Source: Streptomyces sp. NBC_00554 (GTDB taxonomy: Bacteria > Actinomycetota > Actinomycetes > Streptomycetales > Streptomycetaceae). Taken from it: a stretch of DNA of 64,000 nucleotides. Numbering within the stretch: position 1 is the stretch's first letter; each line of letters begins with the position of its first letter. Positions 54,834 through 63,316 of this stretch are shown in pieces. The notes beneath the pieces were generated by a model that was not told where the DNA came from, ran no database searches, and saw nothing but the letters and a program-made list of their open reading frames with translations. A program made the position numbers and the translations under genes. The stretch is from the NCBI RefSeq assembly GCF_041431135.1, contig NZ_CP107799.1, positions 4,216,001 to 4,280,000 on the forward strand, in the 5' to 3' direction.

Positions 54834-56741
54834 CTACTGCTGCTCGTAGTCCGCGTACAGGCCCTCGATCTCCCGGCTGAAGTCGCGGGCGATCTCGTCC
54901 CGTTTCAGCTTCATGGTGGGCGTCAGATGGCCCGCGTACTCGGTGAAGGCGCCCGGGAGGACGGTGAAGCGGCGGATGGATTCGGGGCGGGAGACGAGTT
55001 TGTTCGCCTCGTCGATGGCGCGCTGGAGGATCGCGAGCAACTCCGGGTCGTCGACGAGGAGTTCGGCGGGGACCGGGTGCTTGCCGTTCATCTGGCGCCA
55101 GTGGGTGATGCCGTCGGGGTCGAGGGTGATGAGGGCGGTGACGTAGGGGCGGCGGTCGCCCAGGATCATGACGTGGGCGATGAGGGGGTGGGCGCGGAGC
55201 CAGTCCTCCATGGGGGCCGGGGCGACGTTCTTGCCGCCCGCGGTGATCAGGATCTCCTTCTTGCGGCCGGTGATGGACAGGTAACCGCCGTCGTCGAGTT
55301 CGCCGATGTCGCCGGTCGCGAACCAGCCGTCCGGGGACGCGTCGACGACTCCGCCCGCGTGCGGGTCCCAGTAGCCGCGGAAGACCTGCGCGCCGCTCAG
55401 CAGGATCTCCCCGTCGGCGGCTATCCGCACCCGGGTGCCCGGGAGGGGCCAACCCACGGTTCCCAGACGGGGTTTGTCCGGAGGCGTGACCGTGGCGGCC
55501 GCGGTCGACTCCGTCAGGCCGTACCCCTCGTAGACGTCGATGCCGGCGCCTGCGTAGAACGCGGCCAGACGGCGGCCGAGCGGAGAGCCGCCGCAGATCG
55601 CGTAACGGACCCTGCCGCCGAGGGCGTTGCGGATACGGCGGTAGACCAGCGGGTCGTAGAGCGCACGGGCGGCGCGCAGGCCCGGTCCCGGGCCCGGGCC
55701 TGTGCCGTGCTGGCGGGCCTCCAGCGCCTCGCCGTACCGCTGCGCGATGCGCGCCGCGCGGTCGAAGGACGAGCCGCGGCGCATCCGCTCGGCGGTCGCG
55801 CGGCCCGTGTTGAAGACCTTCTCCAGGACGTACGGGATGGCCAGGAGGAAGGTCGGTTTGAAGGAGCCCAGGTCGGCGAGCAGGTCCTGGGTCTGGAGGC
55901 TCGGACTGTGGCCCAGTTTCACTCGGGCGCGCAGGCAGGCGACCGCGACCATCCGGCCGAAGACGTGCGAGAGGGGCAGGAAGAGAAGCATGGAGGGCGC
56001 GTCCTGGGTGCGGGCCCTGAAGATCGGGTAGAGCAGTTCGATCGCGTTGTCGATCTCGGCGAAGAAGTTGCCGTGGGTGATCGCGCAGCCCTTGGGGCGG
56101 CCCGTCGTGCCCGAGGTGTAGATGAGGGTGGCGAGTGTGTCGGGGCCCAACACCCCACGCCGTACCGCTACTTCCGAGTCCGGGACGTTCTGGCCCAGCT
56201 CGGCCAGCCGCTCCACGTGCCCCTTCTCGAAGACCCACATGTGCCGCAGGTCGGGGATCCGGTCGCGTTCCGGGCCGAGTGCGGCGGCCTGCGCGACGGT
56301 CTCGGTGGCGAGTGCGACGGCTCCCGAGTCCTGGAGGATCCAGCGGACCTGGAAGGGGGACGAGGTGGGATAGACGGGGACGGTGACCAGGCCTGCCGCC
56401 CAGGCGGCGAAGTCGAGGAGGGTCCACTCGTACGTCGTCCGCGCCATGATGGCTATGCGGTCACCGGGGACGAGTCCCTCCGCGATCAGGCCCTTCGCCA
56501 CCGCCTGTACCTGCGCCGCGAATTCGGCCGCGGTCACGTCCGTCCACTCGCCGTCCGGGCCCTTGCGGCTGAGGGCCGGCTCGTGCGGGGCCGCGGCCTC
56601 GTTGTCGAACGGTATGTCCGCGAGGGAGCCGTGCGTCATCGGGGCGACCAGCGGTGGCAGGGCCACCTCGCGCACGACCCCGTCCAGCCGTTTGATCTCG
56701 GGCTCCATGTGTGGAGGTTCGGAGGAGTACTGGCTGGACAC
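54834..56741 (-). CDS. Long-chain fatty acyl-CoA synthetase (AMP-binding family)
   Basis: A 635-residue adenylate-forming enzyme of the FadD15/long-chain type. AMP-binding loop YTSGTTGRPKG, YGLTES, GDIGELDDGGYLSITGRKKE and the hinge region with GGKNVAP are present. It loads fatty acids onto CoA at the membrane. The GTG at 56741 has AAGGAG seven bases upstream; an ATG at 56795 would add 18 unlike residues. Upstream there is a set of direct repeats. Confidence 0.9.
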   Translation of the reverse strand: MSSQYSSEPPHMEPEIKRLDGVVREVALPPLVAPMTHGSLADIPFDNEAAAPHEPALSRKGPDGEWTDVTAAEFAAQVQAVAKGLIAEGLVPGDRIAIMARTTYEWTLLDFAAWAAGLVTVPVYPTSSPFQVRWILQDSGAVALATETVAQAAALGPERDRIPDLRHMWVFEKGHVERLAELGQNVPDSEVAVRRGVLGPDTLATLIYTSGTTGRPKGCAITHGNFFAEIDNAIELLYPIFRARTQDAPSMLLFLPLSHVFGRMVAVACLRARVKLGHSPSLQTQDLLADLGSFKPTFLLAIPYVLEKVFNTGRATAERMRRGSSFDRAARIAQRYGEALEARQHGTGPGPGPGLRAARALYDPLVYRRIRNALGGRVRYAICGGSPLGRRLAAFYAGAGIDVYEGYGLTESTAAATVTPPDKPRLGTVGWPLPGTRVRIAADGEILLSGAQVFRGYWDPHAGGVVDASPDGWFATGDIGELDDGGYLSITGRKKEILITAGGKNVAPAPMEDWLRAHPLIAHVMILGDRRPYVTALITLDPDGITHWRQMNGKHPVPAELLVDDPELLAILQRAIDEANKLVSRPESIRRFTVLPGAFTEYAGHLTPTMKLKRDEIARDFSREIEGLYADYEQQ

Positions 56742-56833
56742 GGGGTGCTCCTTGTCGGCCGGGGGCCGGGGCGGGGTGAGGGCGCGAATCCTCATACGGG
56801 CCTGGGGGGTGGGGAGTTCAGGTGTGGGGGTTC

Positions 56834-56897
56834 GGTGGGGCGGGATCGTAGTCCTGCCGAGGTGGGGATCGTGTAAACCGGCTGAGGTGGGGATCGT
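56834..56897. repeat. Three direct repeats upstream of the acyl-CoA ligase
   Basis: GAGGTGGGGATCGT occurs at 56859 and 56884, with a looser copy at 56834, spaced about 25 bases. They lie 93-156 bases upstream of the start, where an activator or repressor of a fatty-acid gene could bind. Confidence 0.5.
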
Positions 56898-57120
56898 ACG
56901 GCGCCGGAGTGTGGGGTTTGTGGGGTTGGAGGGCGGGCGGCGTGCGGGTTACCGGCGGTACTTCCGGGGGGTGGGGGGCGGCTGATTCGGTGCCGGTTCG
57001 GCCCTCTTCGGTCTTGGCCTCAACTTGGGCTTACCGCGGGTAACCTTGCGTCGGGGCGAGGTGGCGTCCACCTGTGCTGGGCCAGGACTTTCTTCGCCCC
57101 CTCCGCCCCTGCCCGTCCCG
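56898..57120. other. Intergenic region with no gene seen
   Basis: Between the ligase upstream repeats and the 57121 repeat element. It must hold part of the divergent promoter region; nothing else stands out. Confidence 0.4.
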
Positions 57121-57234
57121 TACCTGGGGGCTCCGCCCCCAGACCCCCGTTCGCCCGAAGGGCTCGTCCTCAAACGCCGGACGGGCTGAAATCGAAGGGC
57201 CCGTCCTCAAGCACCGCAGGACGGGCTGAAAGAT
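57121..57234. repeat. Common Streptomyces intergenic repeat element (copy 1)
   Basis: A hairpin GGGGGCTCCGCCCCC followed by AGACCCCC and two versions of CGTCCTCAA..CGGACGGGCTGAAA. It closely matches the element at 62271. I recall such elements after many Streptomyces genes. It lies directly upstream of the 57252 gene. Confidence 0.75.
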
Positions 57235-57251
57235 CTCTCCCCGGAGCCCCC

Positions 57252-57986
57252 GTGCAGAAGCGTGTTCGTGTCGATCTTGCCCGTCTTGCCGCCTATGAGC
57301 GGGTGTGTGGGTTCGCCACCGGGGCGGTGGCCATGCCGGTCACGTATCCGCATGTGCTGGCGTTTCCGATGACCGTGCGGGTCATGGCCAGTCGGGCGTT
57401 TCCGCTGCCGGTGCTCGGGCTTGTTCATACGTCGACGGAGATGACGCAGCGGCGGGGGCTGCCCGCCGACGGGGAGTACGAGATCAGTGTGTGCGTCGAG
57501 GGGTTGGCGGCTCACAGGCGCGGTACGGAGGCGACCGTGGTGACCGAGGCGCGGCTCGCGGGCACCCTCGTATGGGAGTCGAGGAACACCTATCTGGCGC
57601 GGCATACGACGGCGGCCGCTCCCGGGCCCCGAGACGACGTCGCGGAACGCACGCCGTTGCCCGCCGTCGCCGAGTGGCGGTTCGCCGGGGACGTCGGGCG
57701 GCGGTACGGCGCCGTGTCCCGGGACCGCAACCCCATCCACCTGTATCCGCTCACGGCCCGCCTGTTCGGCTTCGCCCGTCCCATCGCCCACGGCATGTGG
57801 ACCGTCGCGCGCTGCCTCGCCGAACTCCCGGCCGGCGGTGAATCCCTCACCGTACGGGCGGAGTTCAAGGCACCCGTACGACTCCCGGGAACGGTGACCT
57901 ACGCGGCCGAAGGCAACCGTTTCGAGCTCCGGGGTGCGATGCAGCGGCTCCATCTCACAGGCGAGGTCCAGCCCGCCCCCATGTGA
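57252..57986 (+). CDS. MaoC-like hot-dog fold protein
   Basis: A 244-residue protein of the (R)-specific enoyl-CoA hydratase type. The C-terminal domain carries the catalytic pattern in YGAVSRDRNPIHLYPLTARL and the closing IAHGMWTVAR; the N-terminal domain is a second, non-catalytic hot-dog unit. It may be slightly shorter at the N-terminus than relatives. GGAG is five bases before the GTG. Being next to an acyl-CoA ligase it may act in lipid metabolism. Confidence 0.82.
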   Translation: MQKRVRVDLARLAAYERVCGFATGAVAMPVTYPHVLAFPMTVRVMASRAFPLPVLGLVHTSTEMTQRRGLPADGEYEISVCVEGLAAHRRGTEATVVTEARLAGTLVWESRNTYLARHTTAAAPGPRDDVAERTPLPAVAEWRFAGDVGRRYGAVSRDRNPIHLYPLTARLFGFARPIAHGMWTVARCLAELPAGGESLTVRAEFKAPVRLPGTVTYAAEGNRFELRGAMQRLHLTGEVQPAPM

Positions 57987-58205
57987 ACAACAGGCTAACA
58001 ATCAGCGGGAATCGCGACTTGCCGATCTCGCGCACCCCACGTCCTGGGGGGCAAACTCGCAGGTGAGTCACCTAAGTTAAGAAATCGTTCACAGTAAACC
58101 CCTAGCTTCCCCAAGGTTCTTTCAAGCCTCCGCTCATTCCACGCTCAGACACCCTTCCTAGCCTCGGTCCACCTGCTGGAACCGCGCCAGGAAGGCTCCC
58201 GAGCC
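57987..58205. other. Upstream region of the surface-polymer genes
   Basis: 219 bases with a 13-base palindrome, AGGTGAGTCACCT (58061-58073), next to CTAAGTTAAG, followed by AT-richer sequence that probably holds the promoter of the 58206 gene. Confidence 0.45.
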
Positions 58206-59501
58206 ATGCCCTCCACCCCCAGACGTATCGCCGTACTCGCCGATTCGGACACCCGCTGGAAGTGGGGCGCCTCCGTCGCACGACAGATCGCTCCGGACCA
58301 CGCACTCGACGCGTACTTCCTGCGCACCCGGGCCACCCCGACCGAGCGCCAGCTCGCCGAGGTCGGCATCGTGCCGGACACCCAACGCGAGGTCACGGCG
58401 GCCGAGTTGGTCGACGACGAGGAGTTCGCGAGCGCCGACATCGTGGTCCTGGCGATCGTCGGCGGTACCGCGCTCGCGCTTGTGCACAGCCTCGGTCTGG
58501 CGTGGGAGGCGCGCGCCGAGCGGCCCGTCACCGTCACCGGCTATGTCGGAGTCGTCTACGAGAAGATGGTCGACGGCCTGCTCACCCGCGCCGGCGCCGA
58601 TGTCGTCCTCGCCAACAGCGCCTACGACACGGGCCGGTTCCGCGATGTCTTCGCGAACGTGGGCGTCGACCCGGACTCCGTCGTCGAGTGCGCGCTGCCG
58701 TTCCTCGGCGGCGACCCGTACGCGCCCTCCGGCGACCGCCCCTTCACGCTCACCTTCGCCGTGCAGCCGTCGGTGCCCAAGAGCAGGGACGAACGGCTCT
58801 CGCTCCTGGAGCGCGCGGCCGCACACGCCCGACGGCACCCCGAACGCCTCGTCCTGATGAAGCTGCGCAGCCTGCCAGGCGAGCACACGACCCACGTCGA
58901 GGCCAACCCGTACCAGGAACTCATCGGGAAGCTGGCCGAGCCGGCCCCGTCCAACCTCCAGCTCGTGTACGGAAACATGGGTGAAGTCCTCGACCGTACG
59001 GACCTGTTGGTGACGGTCAGCTCGACGGCGGCGCTGGAGTCGATGCACCGGAACATCCCTACCGCGATCCTCACCGACTTCGGTGTCCGCGAGGCGCACG
59101 GCAATCACTACTTCGTGGAATCCGGCTGCCTCACCTCCTGGGACGAGCTCGACGCCGGTGCACGCCCGCGGCCGGACCCGGCGTGGACGGCCGCGCAGGG
59201 CATCGGCAAGAGCGACCCGTACGCCGCGACCCGCGCCCGCATCGCCGCGCTGCGCGCCTCGGGTCCGCTGCCGCAGTTGCGGCCGTACTACTCGCCCCAG
59301 CGGGCCGGCGCCTATCTGGGCGGCGTGCTGGAGCGCAACGGGTTCGACGAGAAGGGCAGGCCGCTGCCCGTGTCGTCGGGAGCGGGCGACGGCTCCCTGA
59401 AATCGGCCGTCCGGGGCGTCACGCGCCGCGGCGCCAAGCGGCTCTACCGCATGGGCTATCAGCGGGTCGCACCCGCGCTCCGGCGCTGGGGGCAGACGTG
59501 A
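58206..59501 (+). CDS. Putative glycosyltransferase (DUF6716 type)
   Basis: A 431-residue protein that I place, from its pattern, in the DUF6716 putative glycosyltransferase group. N-terminal RRIAVLADSDTRWKWGASVARQ, a middle domain with FAVQPSVPKS and a late VTVSSTAALESMHRNIPTAI, giving a GT-B-like two-domain plan. AGGAAGG precedes the ATG. It leads a run of three genes that look like a surface-polymer decoration unit. Confidence 0.65.
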   Translation: MPSTPRRIAVLADSDTRWKWGASVARQIAPDHALDAYFLRTRATPTERQLAEVGIVPDTQREVTAAELVDDEEFASADIVVLAIVGGTALALVHSLGLAWEARAERPVTVTGYVGVVYEKMVDGLLTRAGADVVLANSAYDTGRFRDVFANVGVDPDSVVECALPFLGGDPYAPSGDRPFTLTFAVQPSVPKSRDERLSLLERAAAHARRHPERLVLMKLRSLPGEHTTHVEANPYQELIGKLAEPAPSNLQLVYGNMGEVLDRTDLLVTVSSTAALESMHRNIPTAILTDFGVREAHGNHYFVESGCLTSWDELDAGARPRPDPAWTAAQGIGKSDPYAATRARIAALRASGPLPQLRPYYSPQRAGAYLGGVLERNGFDEKGRPLPVSSGAGDGSLKSAVRGVTRRGAKRLYRMGYQRVAPALRRWGQT

Positions 59502-59632
59502 CCCGCAACGCTCCGGCGGTGCGACAGACATGACCCGCGCCGTCTCCGGCAGAACACCGGGATCCCCAGTGCCCCGCGCCGCCTCTGCCAGAAGCCCGCG
59601 ACCTCAATGATCCACAACCCCGGGGGAAGACC

Positions 59633-60625
59633 ATGACCCGCACCCTCGCACTCGTCGAGAGCCCCGCCCAGCTCCTCAACCTCCTTGAGTGGGCGCTGGG
59701 CGAGCGCGACGGCGCGCCGGATCCCGCCCGGTGCGAGGTGGCGGTCCTGCTGCCCCGCGACGCGACCACGCGCCACCAGCTGGGCGTGATGGCGGAGTTG
59801 GCCCGCGCGGAGGGCATCCGGGTCGCTCTGCACGACATCCGCAGGGTTCCTGTCGGCCTTCCGCGCGCCCTGGCGGCGCTCGCGCCGAAGCTGGCCGGGG
59901 CGGGGCGTCTGGTGATCGGCGACCCGTTCTCGGGGCTGATCCAGTGGCTGCTGCCGCTTGCCAGGACGCGGGACCTGGTTCTGGTGGACGACGGCACGGC
60001 GACCCTGGAGCTCTCCCGCGAGCTGCTCGCGGGGCGCCCGCTCGTCCGCTGGCACCGCACGGGCTCCGCACCGGCGGCGGCCGCCCGCGCCTCGCGCCGG
60101 ATAACCCCCGGACACGGGCGGCAACTTGAGGTCTTCTCCTGCCTGACGGCCGACCTCAGGCTGCCGCCCGGCGGTATCGCCTCGGCCAACACCTACAGCT
60201 GGGCGCGGCAGCGGTACGGGCCGCCGCAGGTCCGCCCCGGCGTCGACGTGATCGGCACCTCGCTCGCCGAGACCGGCCTGATCGACCCCGAGCGGTATGT
60301 GCGGGAGATCATCTCCCTCGCCGACGAGGTGAACGCGGAACGCTACTTCGCGCACCGCCGCGAGGACCCGGACAAGCTGCGGCTCATCGCGGAGTACGCC
60401 GAGCTGGAAGTCGTACGGCCCGAACTCCCCCTGGAACTCGAACTGTTGAAGGGTCCGGTCGCCGACACCCTGGTCAGCATGCCCTCCACGGTGCTGCACA
60501 CCCTGCCCCTCGTGCTCGCCGGTACGGGCGTGGAGATCACCGTCTGCGGGGACGTCACCGACTGGCTCGAACCGGACGCGTCCGAGCGGGCGACAGCCTT
60601 CCTGGAAGAAGTGATCCGCAAATGA
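59633..60625 (+). CDS. Polysialyltransferase/GT52-like protein
   Basis: A 330-residue protein opening VESPAQLLNLLEWA, which resembles the start of GT52 and polysialyltransferase-type proteins (SP-x-Q-L-x-N). Later LVLVDDGTATLELSRELLAG and a final MPSTVLHTLPLVL match their general plan. It probably adds an acidic sugar to a surface glycan. GGGGGAAG precedes the ATG. Next to a putative glycosyltransferase and a sulfotransferase. Confidence 0.62.
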   Translation: MTRTLALVESPAQLLNLLEWALGERDGAPDPARCEVAVLLPRDATTRHQLGVMAELARAEGIRVALHDIRRVPVGLPRALAALAPKLAGAGRLVIGDPFSGLIQWLLPLARTRDLVLVDDGTATLELSRELLAGRPLVRWHRTGSAPAAAARASRRITPGHGRQLEVFSCLTADLRLPPGGIASANTYSWARQRYGPPQVRPGVDVIGTSLAETGLIDPERYVREIISLADEVNAERYFAHRREDPDKLRLIAEYAELEVVRPELPLELELLKGPVADTLVSMPSTVLHTLPLVLAGTGVEITVCGDVTDWLEPDASERATAFLEEVIRK

Positions 60626-60646
60626 CCTGGAAGAGGTAGTGCACAG

Positions 60647-61546
60647 GTGACCTGGAACAACGATCTGAAGCGGACGGCGAAGTCCGCCTTCGAGAGCTGT
60701 ACCGGCCTGCGCGTCACCCGTGCGCGCAGGCCCCTCCCCCGCACCACCGAGGCCACGCTCGTCAGACCTCCGGCCGGCCAGGTCGCCGCGAGCGCCCGGC
60801 CGCCAGCCCGCCCCGAGACCGACCGGCTGCTGCGCGCACCCGTGTTCGTGCTCTCCGCGCCGCGCTCCGGCTCGACTCTCCTGCGCGTCCTGCTGAACAG
60901 CCACTCGCAGCTGCACTCCCCGCACGAGACGCACTTCCGCCGCATCACGGTCCGCTTCACCACCGAGCCCGCGAACCAGGCGATGCAGGCCGCGGGCCAC
61001 AATCTCGCCGACGTCGAGCACATCCTCTGGGACCGGCTGCTGCACCGCGAACTCGCGCTCAGCGGCAAGGAGTTCCTCGTCGAGAAGACACCGAGCAACG
61101 TGTTCGTCTGGAACCGGCTCGCCACCTGCTGGCCGGACGCGCGCTTCGTGTTCCTGATCCGGCATCCGTACTCGATCGCCCGCTCCTGGCACGAGGGTGC
61201 CCCCGAGGCGCGGCCCATGGAGGAGGCGGTGCGTCACACCCGCGAGTACATGCGGACCCTGGAACAGGCGAGGCAGCACCTGCCCGGCCACACCATCCGC
61301 TACGAGGACCTGACCGCCGACCCCGAATCGGCGACCCGCGCGCTCTGCGAACGTTTCGGCATCCGCTGGGAGCCCACGATGACGGAGTACGGGCGCCACG
61401 ACCACGGCGAGTTCACCAAGGGCATCGGCGACTGGACGGACAAGATCAAGAGCGGCAGCGTCCAGGCGGGGCGCCCGCTGCCGGAGCCGGGCGAGATCCC
61501 GGAGGGCCTGCGGCCGATGGCGAAGGCCTGGGGCTACCTGGACTGA
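60647..61546 (+). CDS. Sulfotransferase family protein
   Basis: A 299-residue PAPS-dependent sulfotransferase. The 5'-phosphosulfate loop SAPRSGSTLLR is at residues 70-80 and the 3'-phosphate site RFVFLIRHPYSIARSW at about 165-180. It could sulfate the polymer made by the two genes upstream, or a small molecule. GTG start after GAGG. It overlaps the convergent TetR gene by 13 bases. Confidence 0.85.
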   Translation: MTWNNDLKRTAKSAFESCTGLRVTRARRPLPRTTEATLVRPPAGQVAASARPPARPETDRLLRAPVFVLSAPRSGSTLLRVLLNSHSQLHSPHETHFRRITVRFTTEPANQAMQAAGHNLADVEHILWDRLLHRELALSGKEFLVEKTPSNVFVWNRLATCWPDARFVFLIRHPYSIARSWHEGAPEARPMEEAVRHTREYMRTLEQARQHLPGHTIRYEDLTADPESATRALCERFGIRWEPTMTEYGRHDHGEFTKGIGDWTDKIKSGSVQAGRPLPEPGEIPEGLRPMAKAWGYLD

Positions 61547-62193
61547 GCGTCCTTGGCGGGCGGTGACCAGGGGCGTCCCTCCATGAGGTCGCCGAGGCCT
61601 GCCCAGGCGAAGTTCATCAAGGTCGCTGCCGCCTGTTTCGCCGAGACGCCCGGCGTGGCGTTGGCCCAGGCCGCGAGCGACTCGGCCGCGCCGACCAGGG
61701 CCTCAGCGAGCCCGGCGACCTCCGTCTCGGGCAGGGACGGGTCGTGGTGTGCCTCACGGGCCGCGACGACGATCAACCGCGTGACGAACGCGACGAGTTC
61801 CTCGCGCATCGCGCCGGCCTCGGCGGCGAACGGTTCGCCGTGCGTACGCGCCTGGAGGTGCAGCACCGACCAGCCGTCGGGGTTCTGCGCGGTGTGCGTG
61901 AAGAACGCCCGCAGTCCGTCCCAGAGTTGGCGGTCGGCGGGCAGGTCCGGCTGTACGCCCGCCATGACGGCGCCGGTGAGCGCCTGGGCCTCGCGCCGGA
62001 TGCAGGCGGTGAAGAGGTCTTCCTTCGAGTTCAGGTACAGGTACACCAACGGCTTGGACACGCCCGCCAGTTCGGCGATCTCGTCCATCGACGCGGCCCG
62101 GTACCCCAACTGCCCGAAGGTCCGCACGGCGGCGTCCAGCATCTGCTGTTCCCGTACCGCGCGCGGCATCCGCTTGCTCTTCACAGCACCCAT
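61534..62193 (-). CDS. TetR-family regulator
   Basis: A 219-residue repressor with the HTH (MDEIAELAGVSKPLVYLYLN) at the N-terminus and a helical ligand domain. Its target is not obvious: it is convergent with the sulfotransferase gene and divergent from none of the neighbours. It may act elsewhere or on itself. ATG start at 62193. Confidence 0.88.
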   Translation of the reverse strand: MGAVKSKRMPRAVREQQMLDAAVRTFGQLGYRAASMDEIAELAGVSKPLVYLYLNSKEDLFTACIRREAQALTGAVMAGVQPDLPADRQLWDGLRAFFTHTAQNPDGWSVLHLQARTHGEPFAAEAGAMREELVAFVTRLIVVAAREAHHDPSLPETEVAGLAEALVGAAESLAAWANATPGVSAKQAAATLMNFAWAGLGDLMEGRPWSPPAKDAQSR

Positions 62194-62270
62194 GCGCGCA
62201 AGCGTACGGTTTGCCTGCCGGCGGCTGGGCGGGGATACGGTTCGCTGATTCTGAGTCCTGGGCCGGGGTG

Positions 62271-62352
62271 CCGTTCCTGGGGGCTGCGCCCCCAGACCCC
62301 CCTGTCGGCCTGAACGGCCTCGTCCTCAAACGCCGGACGGGCTGAAAGATCT
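62271..62352. repeat. Common Streptomyces intergenic repeat element (copy 2)
   Basis: GGGGGCTGCGCCCCC, CAGACCCCCCTGTCGG and a closing CGGACGGGCTGAAAGAT, ending exactly at the stop codon of the 62353 gene. It probably acts as its transcript end, as the same element does after many Streptomyces genes. Confidence 0.75.
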
Positions 62353-62658
62353 CTACGAAGCCTGGCCCTGCGCGCCGCCGCGGGCCGCGTCGTCTGCGCT
62401 GTCCTCCTGGGTGCGGTTCTGGTCCAGGTTGGTCTTGATGCGGTCGACGCGGGCGACGACCTGGGCGGAGGCGCGGTCGCGCTCCTTGCGCAGGACGACG
62501 AAGCTGATCGGGGCGGAGATCACCAGGGAGAGCAGGACGATCCACATGTAGTTGGAGTCGCCGAAGCCGCGCGGGGCGAAACCGAGGGAGACAAGGCCCC
62601 AGACGACCAGGAGGCAGCCCGCGAAGATCCCCAGACGCATCAGCGTGTAGCGGCCCAT
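62353..62658 (-). CDS. DUF4229-type small membrane protein
   Basis: A 101-residue protein with two helices (LGIFAGCLLVVWGLVSLG and YMWIVLLSLVISAPISFVVL) followed by a charged, disordered tail rich in Arg, Asp and Gln, the plan of DUF4229. It lies near mqnE and an acetyltransferase as in related genomes. Function unknown. Confidence 0.8.
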   Translation of the reverse strand: MGRYTLMRLGIFAGCLLVVWGLVSLGFAPRGFGDSNYMWIVLLSLVISAPISFVVLRKERDRASAQVVARVDRIKTNLDQNRTQEDSADDAARGGAQGQAS

Positions 62659-62769
62659 GTCAATCCACTCTTCCGATCCGAATCCGTTTGGAACACCCCA
62701 AAGGGCACCGTCCAGTGAAGCACGACGGGGCGGCGATCTTGCAGGGGGGCCTCAAGGCGAGGAGGCGCC

Positions 62770-63303
62770 TCAGGCACGGGACGCGAGCGGCAGCAGCATC
62801 GTGATGTCGTCGCGGTCCTCGCCGGGAGCGACCCGGATCGCGCCGGGCACGCGGCCGACCTCCTTGTATCCGCAGGAGGCGTAGAACCGCTCAAGGCCCT
62901 CGCCGCCCCGGCAGGTGAGCCGTATCGCCCCGATCCCCTCGAAGCCGGCTCCGGCCTCCTCCGCGGCGGCCAGCAGCTCGCGCCCGTACCCCTTGCCCTG
63001 GTGCCTGGGATGCACCATCACCGTGTACAGCCACACCCAGTGCTTCATCAGCCGGTGCGTGTTGAAGCTGAAGAACGCGGTGGCGGCGACGGCGCCGTCC
63101 TCGTCGTACCCCACGAGCAGCCGGGTGCGGCCGTCCGATATCGCCGTGAGGTGCTTGAGCCACTCGGGCCGGATGTCCTCGGCGTCCACCGGCGGTACGA
63201 AACCGACGGAGCCGCCCGCGTTGGAGACGTCCGCCCACAGGCCGATCACTCCGTCACGGAGCTCCGGACCTATGGGCGGGTCCAGTTGGAAGATCAGTGC
63301 CAT
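62770..63303 (-). CDS. GNAT-family N-acetyltransferase
   Basis: A 177-residue acetyltransferase. VMVHPRHQGKGYGRELLAAA carries the Q/RxxGxG/A acetyl-CoA motif and the closing ERFYASCGYKEVGRV fits the fold. It starts 13 bases after mqnE and is probably co-transcribed with it. Substrate unknown. Confidence 0.87.
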   Translation of the reverse strand: MALIFQLDPPIGPELRDGVIGLWADVSNAGGSVGFVPPVDAEDIRPEWLKHLTAISDGRTRLLVGYDEDGAVAATAFFSFNTHRLMKHWVWLYTVMVHPRHQGKGYGRELLAAAEEAGAGFEGIGAIRLTCRGGEGLERFYASCGYKEVGRVPGAIRVAPGEDRDDITMLLPLASRA

Positions 63304-63316
63304 CGTGCGCGCTCGC

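Noticed and set aside
58055..58080. Iron-box (DmdR/IdeR) site before the glycosyltransferase gene
   Set aside because: AGGTGAGTCACCT has the GGT/ACC halves only five bases apart, not seven as in the iron box, so it is reported only as a palindrome.
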